Positions 43,375 to 52,486 of a stretch of DNA of 64,000 nucleotides are shown piece by piece. Origin of the DNA: Mucilaginibacter xinganensis. GTDB lineage: Bacteria; Bacteroidota; Bacteroidia; Sphingobacteriales; Sphingobacteriaceae. Under the pieces are notes generated by a model that was given only the letters and a program-made list of their open reading frames with translations, searched no databases and had not been told where the DNA came from. Position 1 is the first letter of the stretch. Each line of letters begins with the position of its first letter. The DNA lies in the NCBI RefSeq assembly GCF_002257585.1, contig NZ_CP022743.1, positions 558,001-622,000 of the forward strand, given 5' to 3'. The position numbers were made by a program, and so were the translations under genes.

Positions 43375-43980
43375 TTATAAACCAAATGCATAAGCAACAC
43401 GTAAGCCAAAGAAGTTTACTTTACTGGCATCGATAGTGCTGTTAAACTTAGTTGAGGCTTCGTACCTTACACCTGCATCAATATAGCTTTTGCCACCCAG
43501 CGGGAACTGGTAACCAATTTGCGGTGCATAAATAAATGCAGCAGATTTGTCATAGTTGTTGTCGGCTTTGCTTAAAGAAAATGCAGCACCTGCTTCGCCC
43601 TGAACATAAAAGTTTGGAACTACAAAGTATTTTAAACCTGCTTTTACCGGTAATAACTGAATGTTAGTAGCGTCAAAAGTTGTTGCACCATTCGGGCTTG
43701 CAATGTTATTTTTACCCTGAATGCTGTTGTAACCAGCGTTTAATGTAACAAATAAGTTTTGAGCAACAGGGATATCAGCCTGAACTGAACCACCAATGCT
43801 AAAATTGTAATAGGTTGATAAATTGCCTGTAGGGATACCAGCGTCAACGCCTACGCTTAAAATTACTCCGTTTGATGAAGTTGAGGTTTTAGTAGTAGAA
43901 GTTGATGTTTGTGCTTTTGCGCCTAATGTGATTCCGGCAAAAGCTAAAATTAAAGCTGAAATTTTAAATGTACTTTTCAT
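43375..43980 (-). CDS. Outer-membrane beta-barrel protein (porin/OmpX-like)
   Basis: 201 residues with a signal peptide ending GAKAQ (about 24), then a Ser/Thr linker. About eight amphipathic strands follow: GVDAGIPTGNLSTYYNFSIGGSVQADI, LFVTLNAGYN, PVKAGLKYFVVPNFYVQGEAGAAF, APQIGYQFPLGG and a terminal FGLRVAYAFGL ending in Leu. The outer_membrane_beta-barrel family is common in Bacteroidota. Structural or adhesion role; no substrate is deducible. Confidence 0.85.
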   Translation of the reverse strand: MKSTFKISALILAFAGITLGAKAQTSTSTTKTSTSSNGVILSVGVDAGIPTGNLSTYYNFSIGGSVQADIPVAQNLFVTLNAGYNSIQGKNNIASPNGATTFDATNIQLLPVKAGLKYFVVPNFYVQGEAGAAFSLSKADNNYDKSAAFIYAPQIGYQFPLGGKSYIDAGVRYEASTKFNSTIDASKVNFFGLRVAYAFGL

Positions 43981-44148
43981 GACTATATGTGTTATTTAAT
44001 TATTGTGTTTTTGTTAACACAGTACAAAGTAACAGCACAATTTAGGATAATGTTTCATCCTATTGTCACGATTATTCAATCGTTTGATTAACAGCAAATT
44101 AATTTTTGACCAATAGGGTATAATAGTCAGAACAGTGTCAAAATCGGA

Positions 44149-44931
44149 TTAATTTCCTTTAAAATCAGCTTTTCGTTTGGCTAAAAACGCCGAGACGCCT
44201 TCCTTAAAATCAGCAGTTCCGAAACATTTTCCAAATTCTTCAACTTCGGTTTCGAAGCCGTTAACACCATTACGGGTGCCGGCGTTAACCGCTTTTATAG
44301 CTGCGGCAAGTGCCAATGGCGCGCGCAAAAGCATTTTATTTAAAATTTCCTCTGCTTTAGTTAGCAATTCTTCCTGGCTCACAACATGGTTAACCAATCC
44401 GTATTGATGTGCTTCGGCAGCGGTTATCATATCGGCAGTAAGGATCATTTCAAGTGCCTTCCCCTTACCTACCAGGCTGGTTAACCGCTGGGTGCCGCCA
44501 TAGCCCGGAATGAGACCCAATGTAACTTCGGGCAGGCCCATTTTAGCATTATCTGAAGCTATGCGGATGTGGCAGGCCATGGCCAGTTCCAGACCTCCGC
44601 CTAAAGCAAAACCATTAACTGCGGCTATAACAGGCTTATTGCCATTTTCTATCAAATCAAAAACAGTTGTTTGTCCTTGCTGTGCCAGCATTCGGCCTCC
44701 CCCGGCATCAAGTTCAACAAACTCTGCTATATCAGCCCCGGCAACAAAAGCTTTTTGGCCAGCGCCGGTAATAATGATACCGCCCACGGCGGGGCTGCTA
44801 AAGGCATCAGTAATTGCATTATGTAATTCGGCAAGGGTAGCCTTGTTAAGCGCATTCAGTTTGCTTTCGCGACTGATAATAATATACCTTATCCGCTCTT
44901 TATCGTCTATCAGTAAATTTTGGAATAACAT
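44149..44931 (-). CDS. Enoyl-CoA hydratase/isomerase family (crotonase)
   Basis: 260 residues. The oxyanion-hole segments are GAGQKAFVAGADIAEF (about 62-77) and ALGGGLELAMACHIRIA (about 108), with Glu in GLPEVTLGLIPGYGGTQRL (about 135, second catalytic Glu position). The pattern with GGGLELA and PEVTLG indicates hydratase. It starts 12 bases after the stop of the B12-binding protein and likely shares its transcript, suggesting fatty acid or branched-chain acyl-CoA breakdown. Confidence 0.92.
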   Translation of the reverse strand: MLFQNLLIDDKERIRYIIISRESKLNALNKATLAELHNAITDAFSSPAVGGIIITGAGQKAFVAGADIAEFVELDAGGGRMLAQQGQTTVFDLIENGNKPVIAAVNGFALGGGLELAMACHIRIASDNAKMGLPEVTLGLIPGYGGTQRLTSLVGKGKALEMILTADMITAAEAHQYGLVNHVVSQEELLTKAEEILNKMLLRAPLALAAAIKAVNAGTRNGVNGFETEVEEFGKCFGTADFKEGVSAFLAKRKADFKGN

Positions 44932-44942
44932 GTTATCAGCAA

Positions 44943-45362
44943 TTAAAAATTACGGTGCAGGTGCACCCAATCGGTTATATATTTCACAATATCGTGCGTA
45001 CTTGTGCCCGGCGGAAAAAGCTCGCCTACCCCAATTTGCTTAAGTGCATCCATATCATCCTGCGGAATAATACCGCCACCGGTTACCAGCACATCGTCCA
45101 TTCCTTTTTGCTTAATCAGGTTCATCACCTTCGGGAAAACAGTCATATGCGCACCCGAAAGTATCGAAATACCAATGGCGTCCACATCCTCTTGCAAAGC
45201 GGTGTTTACAACCATTTCGGGCGTTTGGCGCAAGCCGGTGTAAATTACTTCCATACCCGCATCACGCAGGGAAGTAGCTATAATACGTGCGCCGCGATCG
45301 TGCCCGTCAAGCCCAACTTTGGCAACTAAAACACGTATGGGGCGGTTAAATGGTTTGCTCAT
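44943..45362 (-). CDS. Stand-alone cobalamin-binding subunit of an acyl-CoA mutase
   Basis: 139 residues consisting of one B12-binding domain. DGHDRG (Asp19, His21, Gly24) is the DxHxxG motif that supplies the axial His to base-off cobalamin; SILSGAH and VTGGGIIP complete the fold. The closest known layouts are the small subunit of isobutyryl-CoA mutase or the C-terminal domain of methylmalonyl-CoA mutase. The large catalytic subunit is not next to it. Coupled with enoyl-CoA hydratase. Confidence 0.9.
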   Translation of the reverse strand: MSKPFNRPIRVLVAKVGLDGHDRGARIIATSLRDAGMEVIYTGLRQTPEMVVNTALQEDVDAIGISILSGAHMTVFPKVMNLIKQKGMDDVLVTGGGIIPQDDMDALKQIGVGELFPPGTSTHDIVKYITDWVHLHRNF

Positions 45363-45515
45363 TCAAAGGCGGATTGGTTTGCGGTAAAAGTAAGAAGAAA
45401 ACGGGAAGAAATTTATAGCGCGTTTTATAGGGCATCATTTGCACAGCTGGGCTCCAGTCCTGTTTTTCGCACCCTGCGCTTCACATTAACGTTAGCCTAT
45501 CAAATTCCAATTTAT

Positions 45516-45523
45516 TACCTTTG
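45516..45523 (+). promoter_or_regulatory. -7 box for glnS
   Basis: TACCTTTG (TAnnTTTG) ends 18 bases before the ATG at 45542, and overlaps a spurious upstream TTG start at 45521. Confidence 0.5.
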
Positions 45524-45541
45524 CCAATTCTTAATTACATC

Positions 45542-47200
45542 ATGAGCGAAGAAAGATCATTAAATTTTTTAGAGGAGATAGTTGAAGAGGATTTAGCTGC
45601 CGGCAAAAACAATGGCCGCGTGCTTACCCGTTTCCCGCCCGAGCCTAATGGTTACCTGCATATTGGCCACGCCAAATCTATATGCTTAAACTTTGGCCTG
45701 GCGCAGCGTTACGGTGGCCAAACTAACCTTCGCTTTGATGATACCAACCCAAGTAAAGAAGAAACCGAATACGTTGACAGCATTAAGGAAGATGTAAAGT
45801 GGCTTGGCTTTAACTGGGCCAATGAGTTTTATGCATCAGATTATTTTGATAATCTGTATGAATTTGCTGTTGGGCTGATAAAAAAGGGACTGGCCTATGT
45901 TGATGACAGCACTGCCGAAGAGATAGCCTCGCAAAAAGGTACGCCCACCGAGCCTGGTACCCCAAACCAGTACCGCAGCCGCAGCGTGGAAGAAAACCTT
46001 CAGTTATTTGCCGAAATGAAGGATGGCAAATATCCCGACGGTGCAAAAGTACTTCGCGCCAAAATTGACCTTGCATCACCTAATATGCTGATGCGCGATC
46101 CGCTGATGTACCGTATTAAACATACCCATCACCACCGTACCGGTGATAAATGGTGCATATACCCGATGTATGATTTTGCGCATGGCGAATCTGACGCAAT
46201 TGAAGAAATAACCCACTCCGTTTGTACGCTTGAATTTGTTTCGCACCGCGAGCTATATAACTGGTTTATTGAAAAGCTGGACATCTTCCCGTCAAAGCAA
46301 TACGAATTTGCGAGGCTTAACCTTAACTATACCGTAATGAGCAAGCGCAAACTGCTGCAGCTGGTTGAGGAAAAACAGGTTGAGGGCTGGGACGATCCAA
46401 GGATGCCTACCATTAGCGGTTTACGCCGCCGTGGTTATACACCGGCATCTATCCGCGAGTTTTGCGAACGGATTGGTGTTGCCAAACGAGAGAATATGAT
46501 TGATGTGAGCCTGCTGGAGTTCTGCATTCGAGAGGATCTTAATAAAACAGCATGGCGCCGCATGGCGGTGCTTGACCCGATAAAAATGGTGATCACCAAT
46601 TACCCCGAAGGACAAACCGAAATGCTTTTCAGCGAAAATAATCCCGAAGTTGAAGGTGGTGAAGGCGGCCGCGAACTCCCTTTCAGTAATGAGCTTTGGA
46701 TTGAGCGTGAGGATTTTATGGAGGAGCCGCCGAAGAAATTTTTCCGCCTGGGCGTTGGCCTTATGGTTAGGCTGAAAAGCGCTTACATTGTAAAGTGCGA
46801 AAGCTTTGTTAAAGATGCTGATGGCCATGTAACCGAAATTCATTGTACTTACATACCCGAATCAAAATCGCAGAATGATACCAGCGGCATCCATGTTAAG
46901 GGAACCATCCACTGGGTTAGCGTGCCTCATGCTAAAACTGCGGAAGTGCGTTTGTATGATCGTTTGTTTAAGGTTGAAGATCCATCAAATGAGGATGGCG
47001 ATTTTAAAGACTACATAAACCCTAATAGCCTGCAGGTATTAAATAACGTATATATTGAGCCAGATCTGGCCAATGCTATACCGGGCAAAGGTTACCAGTT
47101 TATGCGTAAGGGGTATTTTACCGTCGATAAAAACCCGGCAGCTGATAAATTGGTGTTTAACCGTACCGTTACACTTAAAGATGGCTGGGTTAAAAAATAA
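45542..47200 (+). CDS. glnS: Glutaminyl-tRNA synthetase
   Basis: This class I synthetase charges tRNA-Gln. Residues near the start, [17 protein letters not shown], contain the HIGH motif, and the KMSKS loop is VMSKRKL at about 270. The C-terminal anticodon-binding beta-barrels follow ([18 protein letters not shown] at the end). 552 residues from the ATG at 45542 (the earlier TTG would run into the -7 box). The [19 protein letters not shown] run distinguishes GlnRS from GluRS. Direct glutaminylation therefore operates in this organism. Confidence 0.97.
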   Translation: MSEERSLNFLEEIVEEDLAAGKNNGRVLTRFPPEPNGYLHIGHAKSICLNFGLAQRYGGQTNLRFDDTNPSKEETEYVDSIKEDVKWLGFNWANEFYASDYFDNLYEFAVGLIKKGLAYVDDSTAEEIASQKGTPTEPGTPNQYRSRSVEENLQLFAEMKDGKYPDGAKVLRAKIDLASPNMLMRDPLMYRIKHTHHHRTGDKWCIYPMYDFAHGESDAIEEITHSVCTLEFVSHRELYNWFIEKLDIFPSKQYEFARLNLNYTVMSKRKLLQLVEEKQVEGWDDPRMPTISGLRRRGYTPASIREFCERIGVAKRENMIDVSLLEFCIREDLNKTAWRRMAVLDPIKMVITNYPEGQTEMLFSENNPEVEGGEGGRELPFSNELWIEREDFMEEPPKKFFRLGVGLMVRLKSAYIVKCESFVKDADGHVTEIHCTYIPESKSQNDTSGIHVKGTIHWVSVPHAKTAEVRLYDRLFKVEDPSNEDGDFKDYINPNSLQVLNNVYIEPDLANAIPGKGYQFMRKGYFTVDKNPAADKLVFNRTVTLKDGWVKK

Positions 47201-47211
47201 CAGGCAGCTAC

Positions 47212-47250
47212 TGATCTGCAGCCGGCTGCTCAGGCACCGGCTGCAGATCA
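47212..47250 (+). terminator. Terminator after glnS
   Basis: A perfect 14-bp stem (TGATCTGCAGCCGG / CCGGCTGCAGATCA) with an 11-base loop starts 11 bases after the stop, followed by ATTATTTT. Confidence 0.85.
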
Positions 47251-47324
47251 ATTATTTTAAGGGAAGTTAAAAAAAACGCTTTCCGTTTCTAAACCGTTTT
47301 TTGCAATAAACCTATTAACCTTTA

Positions 47325-47843
47325 ATGAAAATAATACCTAAACTAATCCTGCCTGCACTTTTAATTGGTCTGCTATTTAACTCCTGTAAAAAGAACGACT
47401 CTGGTTCATCACCAGGAATGGCCATGAAATTTAATTGCAACGGGAAAGCTATAAGTTTTAACTCCTGCTATGCGGAAGCCACCACCGTTGGAAACACCAG
47501 TGAAGTGATGATTACGGGTGTCAATATCACCAATTCCAAACACGGAACCACCAGTTTCGAGGTAGCGTTAACACACGATTTCAATACTTTAAAGTCAGGG
47601 CAAACCTATCCAATCGGCAGGTCAATTAGCCAGGTTGATGCCGCCACATTGTTTTATTTTACCACCGCAACTAACGTTTTTAACACCCAACCCGGCAATA
47701 CAGAGGGAACGGTAACTGTTACGGAAGTTACTTCGGCTACAGTTAAGGGGACATTTTCGGGTAAGTTATTTGCCGAAGATGATCTTGAGGGACAGTCGAT
47801 GGTTTATACCATCACGAATGGTGAGTTTACAGCAAAAAAGTAA
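47325..47843 (+). CDS. Small lipoprotein, DUF6252-like
   Basis: 172 residues with the lipobox FNSC near 21, then KKND. The mature part begins with an NCNGKAISFNSCYAEA segment and has YPIGRSISQVDAATLFYFT and a late VKGTFSGKLFA motif like the SGTF segment of the two lipoproteins at 19.8-20.8 kb. Two extra Cys in the mature part (NCNG, NSCY) could form a disulfide. Function unknown; probably exposed on the outer membrane. Confidence 0.6.
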   Translation: MKIIPKLILPALLIGLLFNSCKKNDSGSSPGMAMKFNCNGKAISFNSCYAEATTVGNTSEVMITGVNITNSKHGTTSFEVALTHDFNTLKSGQTYPIGRSISQVDAATLFYFTTATNVFNTQPGNTEGTVTVTEVTSATVKGTFSGKLFAEDDLEGQSMVYTITNGEFTAKK

Positions 47844-47893
47844 CCTGCATCTATTAATAGTGTGCAGTTGCCGTTTTTTTCCTCTTTAAGTGC

Positions 47894-48727
47894 TTATTGC
47901 AGGCTGTATTTTGCGTAAACGTTGTACAGCACATTTAAATCCAACTGCGTTAGTTGCGGGCTGACATCTGTTTGGATAAAATGCCGTTTAAAAGCCACTA
48001 AGGCAGCATTTATGTCAGATGTATCATAACCGATAAGCCTAAGCGCAATGGTATAGTCAAAATTATCCGGCGGAAGTTCCAGCAGGTCATCGCTCCAGTA
48101 GCCGAAACCGTGCGCGGCAAGGGTCTTCCACGGAAAAAGCGGGCCCGGATCGGGCTTTCTTTTTGGCGCAAAATCCTGGTGCCCTATAAAGTTTGCCTGC
48201 GGAATGTTATACGTTTTTTTAAGCTGCGCCAGCAGTATCAGCAGGCTGCTGATCTGCGGATCAGTAAAAGGCTCTTTACTGTTGTTGTCAATTTCAATGC
48301 CTATAGAGCAGCTGTTCATATCCGTAACGCTGCCCCATTTACCCAGGCCGGCGTGGTTGGCCCGCAGGTAATCATTCACCATGTGGAACACTTTGCCATT
48401 TTTGGCAATCACATAATGCGCGCTGGTTTGCGTTTGGGTAACGGTGAATGTTTTCAGGGTTTGCTGTACAGAGTCCTGCGCGGTAAAGTGAATGATCACG
48501 TAGTTTGGTTTCCGGATACCGAAGTTAACAGTTCCCACAAACTCCGACGGGATAGCCATCCCCATACTGTCGGTAAGCATGGCGGGCTGCTCCTTTTTTA
48601 TGGTTTCAGCAAAATCTTTGGTTTTATCTTTATAAACTTTATTGGTAAGTGCGTAAGGGCCTTTTGGCGAGCAGGCAGATATGGCTGCCATACAAATCAG
48701 TAATAAATACAGGTAGTAATTTTTCAT
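47894..48727 (-). CDS. N-acetylmuramoyl-L-alanine amidase (amidase_2), lipoprotein
   Basis: 277 residues with a lipoprotein signal (ISACSP). The amidase_2/AmpD-like zinc fold shows the first His in YVIIHFTAQ (about 82), SAHYVIAKNGKVFHMV, an NSCSIGIEIDN motif, and the C-terminal pair in FIGHQDFAPKRKPDPGPLF (His near 200, Asp near 211). It cleaves the MurNAc-L-Ala bond of peptidoglycan or recycles muropeptides. A C-terminal helical extension follows. Confidence 0.9.
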   Translation of the reverse strand: MKNYYLYLLLICMAAISACSPKGPYALTNKVYKDKTKDFAETIKKEQPAMLTDSMGMAIPSEFVGTVNFGIRKPNYVIIHFTAQDSVQQTLKTFTVTQTQTSAHYVIAKNGKVFHMVNDYLRANHAGLGKWGSVTDMNSCSIGIEIDNNSKEPFTDPQISSLLILLAQLKKTYNIPQANFIGHQDFAPKRKPDPGPLFPWKTLAAHGFGYWSDDLLELPPDNFDYTIALRLIGYDTSDINAALVAFKRHFIQTDVSPQLTQLDLNVLYNVYAKYSLQ

Positions 48728-48795
48728 AAAGAGAAAACAATGTAGCTAATTTAAGCAAATAACCCAATTATTGTTTTACCAGCGTGATGGCTTAT

Positions 48796-49074
48796 TTAGC
48801 AGGCATAACGGGTTAATGCAATATCTTCAACCTCTCTTTGGCCGCCACTTCCAATCGAAACCATTTTCGTGATATCACGAAAATGGTCAGATACATTTGA
48901 ATCAGCATTTTCGCAAGCAATTTTAGCTTTGTTTATTGCATTCACAAAGTTTTCCCAACGGGAGTAACCCAATATTGACTGAAGCTCTCTGGCACTCCAA
49001 AATTCAACGCCGCTGTAATTATAACAAGCCTGCTCAAACTGACTAAATAATTCAACTATTACTTCCTTTTTCAT
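48796..49074 (-). pseudogene. Truncated DinD-type (DNA damage-inducible) protein remnant
   Basis: 92 codons match the N-terminal third of DinD: FSARELQ-like EFWSARELQSILGYSRWENF, NAINKAKIACEN, VSDHFRDITKMV and EDIALTRYAC, where DinD continues for about 170 more residues. Here TAA follows RYAC, and no further homologous sequence is seen downstream. It is probably a decayed or recombined fragment, not a functional SOS protein. Whether a short peptide with the BRO-N-like domain is made is unknown. Confidence 0.7.
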
Positions 49075-49173
49075 TATTGTGATAAAAATGCAATATAACT
49101 TAATGTAAATAAGGAATCAAACAAAATACTAAAAAAATTGGTATTTTGCGGGCTCTGTAATATCATCAAACAA

Positions 49174-49212
49174 AAAAGCCAGGTGCTTGTCAACAGACAA
49201 CACCTGGCTTTT
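49174..49212 (-). terminator. Terminator after the deoxyhypusine-synthase-like gene
   Basis: AAAAGCCAGGTG / CACCTGGCTTTT make a perfect 12-bp stem, with an inner TTGTC-AACA-GACAA stem. On the minus strand the T-run extends. It begins 22 bases after the stop at 49234. Confidence 0.85.
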
Positions 49213-49233
49213 ATAAAGACAAATAATTTTAGT

Positions 49234-50214
49234 CTATTGCCCCAATATCCAGGCAAAAATCAACGGTGCGACAATGGTAGCATCGCTTTCTACAATAAAT
49301 TTAGGGGTGTGGATATCCAGCTTGCCCCAGGTTATTTTTTCGTTTGGTACAGCACCTGAATAGGAGCCGTAAGAGGTTGTTGAGTCAGAGATCTGGCAGA
49401 AATAGCTCCAGAAAGGGATTTCAGGCATTTCCATATCCTGGTAAAGCATTGGCACCACGCATATCGGGAAATCGCCGGCAATACCGCCGCCAATTTGGAA
49501 AAAGCCAATTCCTTTACCTGCTGAGTTTTTAACGTACCAGTCTGCAAGCCAGGCCATATACTCAATGCCGCTCTTCATGGTGGTAGGCTTTATTTCGCCT
49601 TTTATAACGTATGATGCAAAGATGTTGCCCATTGTGCTGTCTTCCCATCCGGGTACCACAATCGGCAGGTTGCGCTCTGCAGCAGCAAGCATCCATGAGT
49701 TTTTAGGATCTATTTCGTAATACTGTTCCAGTTCGCCACTGTTTAAGATCTTGTACATAAATTCATGCGGAAAAAAGCGCTCGCCATTAGTGTCGGCATC
49801 TTTCCAGATCTTGTGGATATGTTTTTGTAAACGGCGGAAGGCCTCCTCCTCGGGGATACAGGTATCGGTAACACGGTTATAATGATTCTCGAGCAGGTCC
49901 CATTCATCCTGCGGACTAAGGTCACGGTAATGCGGTACGCGTTTGTAATGCGAATGCGCCACCAGGTTCATAATATCTTCTTCCAGGTTAGCGCCTGTGC
50001 ATGATATGATGTCGATCTTACCTTCGCGGATCATCTCTGCCAGCGAAATGCCGAGTTCGGCTGTGCTCATGGCCCCTGCAAGGGTTACCATCATTTTACC
50101 GCCTTCAAGCAGGTGTGTTTCATAACCTTTTGCGGCATCAACCAGCGCTGCTGCATTAAAGTGCAGGTAATTTCTTTCAATAAACTGGGATATAGGGCCT
50201 TTTGTAGTGCTCAT
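49234..50214 (-). CDS. Deoxyhypusine synthase-like enzyme
   Basis: 326 residues spanning the deoxyhypusine synthase family: an early GGKMMVTLAGAMSTAELG (NAD/substrate region), SCTGANLEEDIMNLVAH, GWEDSTMGNIFASYV, GGGIAGDFPICVVPM, and the active-site region SGAVPNEKITWGKL with Lys298 in the WGK position of the eukaryotic catalytic Lys. Bacteria lack eIF5A, so the likely chemistry is aminobutyl transfer from spermidine to a small amine (homospermidine synthase-like) or another acceptor. The acceptor is unknown. The start is preceded by a -7 box at 50238-50245. Confidence 0.9.
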   Translation of the reverse strand: MSTTKGPISQFIERNYLHFNAAALVDAAKGYETHLLEGGKMMVTLAGAMSTAELGISLAEMIREGKIDIISCTGANLEEDIMNLVAHSHYKRVPHYRDLSPQDEWDLLENHYNRVTDTCIPEEEAFRRLQKHIHKIWKDADTNGERFFPHEFMYKILNSGELEQYYEIDPKNSWMLAAAERNLPIVVPGWEDSTMGNIFASYVIKGEIKPTTMKSGIEYMAWLADWYVKNSAGKGIGFFQIGGGIAGDFPICVVPMLYQDMEMPEIPFWSYFCQISDSTTSYGSYSGAVPNEKITWGKLDIHTPKFIVESDATIVAPLIFAWILGQ

Positions 50215-50237
50215 ATTGCAGGTATATAAATTTTGTG

Positions 50238-50245
50238 CAAAAGTA
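50238..50245 (-). promoter_or_regulatory. -7 box for the deoxyhypusine-synthase-like gene
   Basis: TACTTTTG on the minus strand (TAnnTTTG) ends 23 bases before the ATG at 50214. No convincing -33 is present. Confidence 0.45.
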
Positions 50246-50353
50246 GGTATTTTGCCGGATTTAAGGTGTTAAGGATTTTTGAAAGTGGTTTTTTTCTCAG
50301 GGTGAGGTTTTTATAAATACAAAATAATAGCTGGGCTGTTTTGGGGGCATAAA

Positions 50354-50385
50354 AAAAGCGGGCTTAACCAATATCCCCCGCTTTT
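50354..50385 (-). terminator. Terminator after the oxidase gene
   Basis: AAAAGCGGG / CCCGCTTTT form a 9-bp stem around 14 bases, with a T-run on the minus strand. It lies 20 bases after the stop at 50406 and ends the oxidase/decarboxylase unit. Confidence 0.75.
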
Positions 50386-50405
50386 ATAATCAGTTACCAG
50401 CTCTG

Positions 50406-52412
50406 TTAGCTGCAGGGGCAAATGAAGGGGTATTCTTTATTACTGATGATGGGCTTTATTCCAAAAAAATCGTTCAATACTGATTCTGCTGTGCAAAAAG
50501 CACCTTCAACCCAGGCCTGGTCATTTGAGTATGCTTCGCCAACTATAAAAATATTGGCGTCGGCACCTTTTATCAGTTGCGATGGTTTGCGGATCTTTTG
50601 TTGCACATCGCAAATATCATAGTGTGCCGCATAAGCATGGTAACCCGCATTGAAAGGCGGCAGCGACCAATCCATATAACGTGTTTCCAGCGGTTCGGGC
50701 ACAGCGCTATAATCAGCATAAGGGCCAAAATGTACCGCTGCCAGTTGCTGGCGCAGCATTTTTACCATCACATCAGGAGCCTTACGCGGGCCAATAAGGG
50801 GCTGGTAGTTTTCTGAAAAGGCAGTTTTTTCAACCGAGTCGGTGGAATATTCCAGTTCTTCCCAAAAACTGGTAAACTGCTCGTCATCATAGCTGGCCAG
50901 GATGCCGTAAACTGGTTTCGCATTCTGATCCAGCGCATTATTACCGAAATATACCACCTGGCGAATAGGGGTATCGGTAACACTTGGGCCAATAGTATTA
51001 CGTTCAGACGCATCAAGCAACTGTGCTTTTTGCGCCAGCGAAAGCGATGCACCAATGATTTTTTCAACGGTGCTTACCAAATCTGCCGCCGAAGCGAACG
51101 GCGTTTCAATAACTACCGGGTTCTTGCTCTTTTCAATTTCAACCAGGTATTGTTTTGGATAGCCCTCTTTTGCCAGTGCATGCAATACGTCGGTGGTTAC
51201 CTCATAACTAATGATGGGTGCCGGATAAGGTGGCGGGAACGGGGCATTAGCCATCCACCACGGCGAATCAAAAAACATCCCAACCTTATACGATGGCTGC
51301 AACACTGCCGATTCCAGGTACAGCTGCACTTTGCGGTGGTTCAGCACGTCAAGCCCTTTATGGTTTTCATAACGGGTGGCCTGGGCAACAAGGTCCAGCG
51401 ATCCGCGCGGCATAGCCAGCCATGCGGCAGCGGTTGTTTTTGAAGCCGATTTTTTATTCGGGTCCTCGCGCCGGGCAATGGTATAATGGATAACATTGTC
51501 AATTTCTAAAATAGAGTGCAGGCGGGTGTTCGGGTGGTACTCAAAATTAACCCCTTTTTCTTTAGCCAGTTTCACAATGGCATCAAACAAAGCATTAAAC
51601 ATGCTGGAATACCCGTGGGTAAGGGTTTTATACTCTGTGCCTGGCGTAAACTCGTTATTGGCCTGGAACGCAACTGCCGAGTTCCAGTTAATTACGTTGG
51701 AGGTATAGCCATTGCCATCGTTGGTGTAGTTATACCCCTCTGATCCCAGTTGATCAAACATGAGGTTCCAGTAACCGATATTTTTTAGCAGGTCGCCTTT
51801 CTGAAAAACAGATGATTCAGAAGTTTCGGCCGTAATGCGCCCTTCCTGGTAAAATTTGCACCACTCGGCGCGGGTTTGAGGCCCGGTATCTTTTGTAACG
51901 GCAAGCTCTTCAACAATATTAAATCCATTATCAGGCGGCTGGCTGGCACCATCGTTCTTAACATTATACGGTGCCGGGTTGTCCTTGCTGATGTCGTTAT
52001 AGTACATATTTTTTGTCCGCAAATAATAAAGCGGGTTGGTAGACTCATTAAACGGGATGGAATATTTATCCAGGCCCAGCTGTTTAATTACGGTGGTAAC
52101 CAGGCGGTGCCCACCGCTCATAGCATCATTTTTACCATCCCATTCCGAGTAGCGCATACCGCCCAGCTCCAGGTATGAATTTGATTTTTCGTCCTGGTAA
52201 TGCCAGGTACAAACGCGGGCTCCTGCTGCCCGGGTTCCTTTATGCTCTTTTGAGAAATCATACTGGCCCCAGTCGTACAGCTCCAGCGTGTCACCTTCGT
52301 GAAGCTGTTTTGATTGGTGTGCTTCGCCGCTGGTTTCACCGTTAAGCAGGCGCCATGCGGTATAAAGGCCTGAGGCCCCGGCACCAAAAATGGAATACGT
52401 TTTATTTTTCAT
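50406..52412 (-). CDS. FAD-dependent amine/L-amino acid oxidase family protein
   Basis: 668 residues. The N-terminal dinucleotide motif SIFGAGASGLYTAWRLL (about 7-23), the ELGGMRY segment (about 75), and the C-terminal FAD contact IFIVGEAYSNDQAWVEGAF (about 625-643) define the flavin monoamine/L-amino acid oxidase group. The protein is longer than monoamine oxidases and lacks a signal peptide. It is followed upstream (minus order: the decarboxylase comes first) by the ThDP decarboxylase with 74 bases between. An oxidase giving a 2-keto acid from an amino acid would feed that enzyme; the amino acid is unknown. Confidence 0.85.
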   Translation of the reverse strand: MKNKTYSIFGAGASGLYTAWRLLNGETSGEAHQSKQLHEGDTLELYDWGQYDFSKEHKGTRAAGARVCTWHYQDEKSNSYLELGGMRYSEWDGKNDAMSGGHRLVTTVIKQLGLDKYSIPFNESTNPLYYLRTKNMYYNDISKDNPAPYNVKNDGASQPPDNGFNIVEELAVTKDTGPQTRAEWCKFYQEGRITAETSESSVFQKGDLLKNIGYWNLMFDQLGSEGYNYTNDGNGYTSNVINWNSAVAFQANNEFTPGTEYKTLTHGYSSMFNALFDAIVKLAKEKGVNFEYHPNTRLHSILEIDNVIHYTIARREDPNKKSASKTTAAAWLAMPRGSLDLVAQATRYENHKGLDVLNHRKVQLYLESAVLQPSYKVGMFFDSPWWMANAPFPPPYPAPIISYEVTTDVLHALAKEGYPKQYLVEIEKSKNPVVIETPFASAADLVSTVEKIIGASLSLAQKAQLLDASERNTIGPSVTDTPIRQVVYFGNNALDQNAKPVYGILASYDDEQFTSFWEELEYSTDSVEKTAFSENYQPLIGPRKAPDVMVKMLRQQLAAVHFGPYADYSAVPEPLETRYMDWSLPPFNAGYHAYAAHYDICDVQQKIRKPSQLIKGADANIFIVGEAYSNDQAWVEGAFCTAESVLNDFFGIKPIISNKEYPFICPCS

Positions 52413-52486
52413 GTTGATTTAGGTTTTATGCAGGGTGATTTTATTGATTAATTTGAGTTAGCGAGATAATTAAGCTGAATTAAGGG

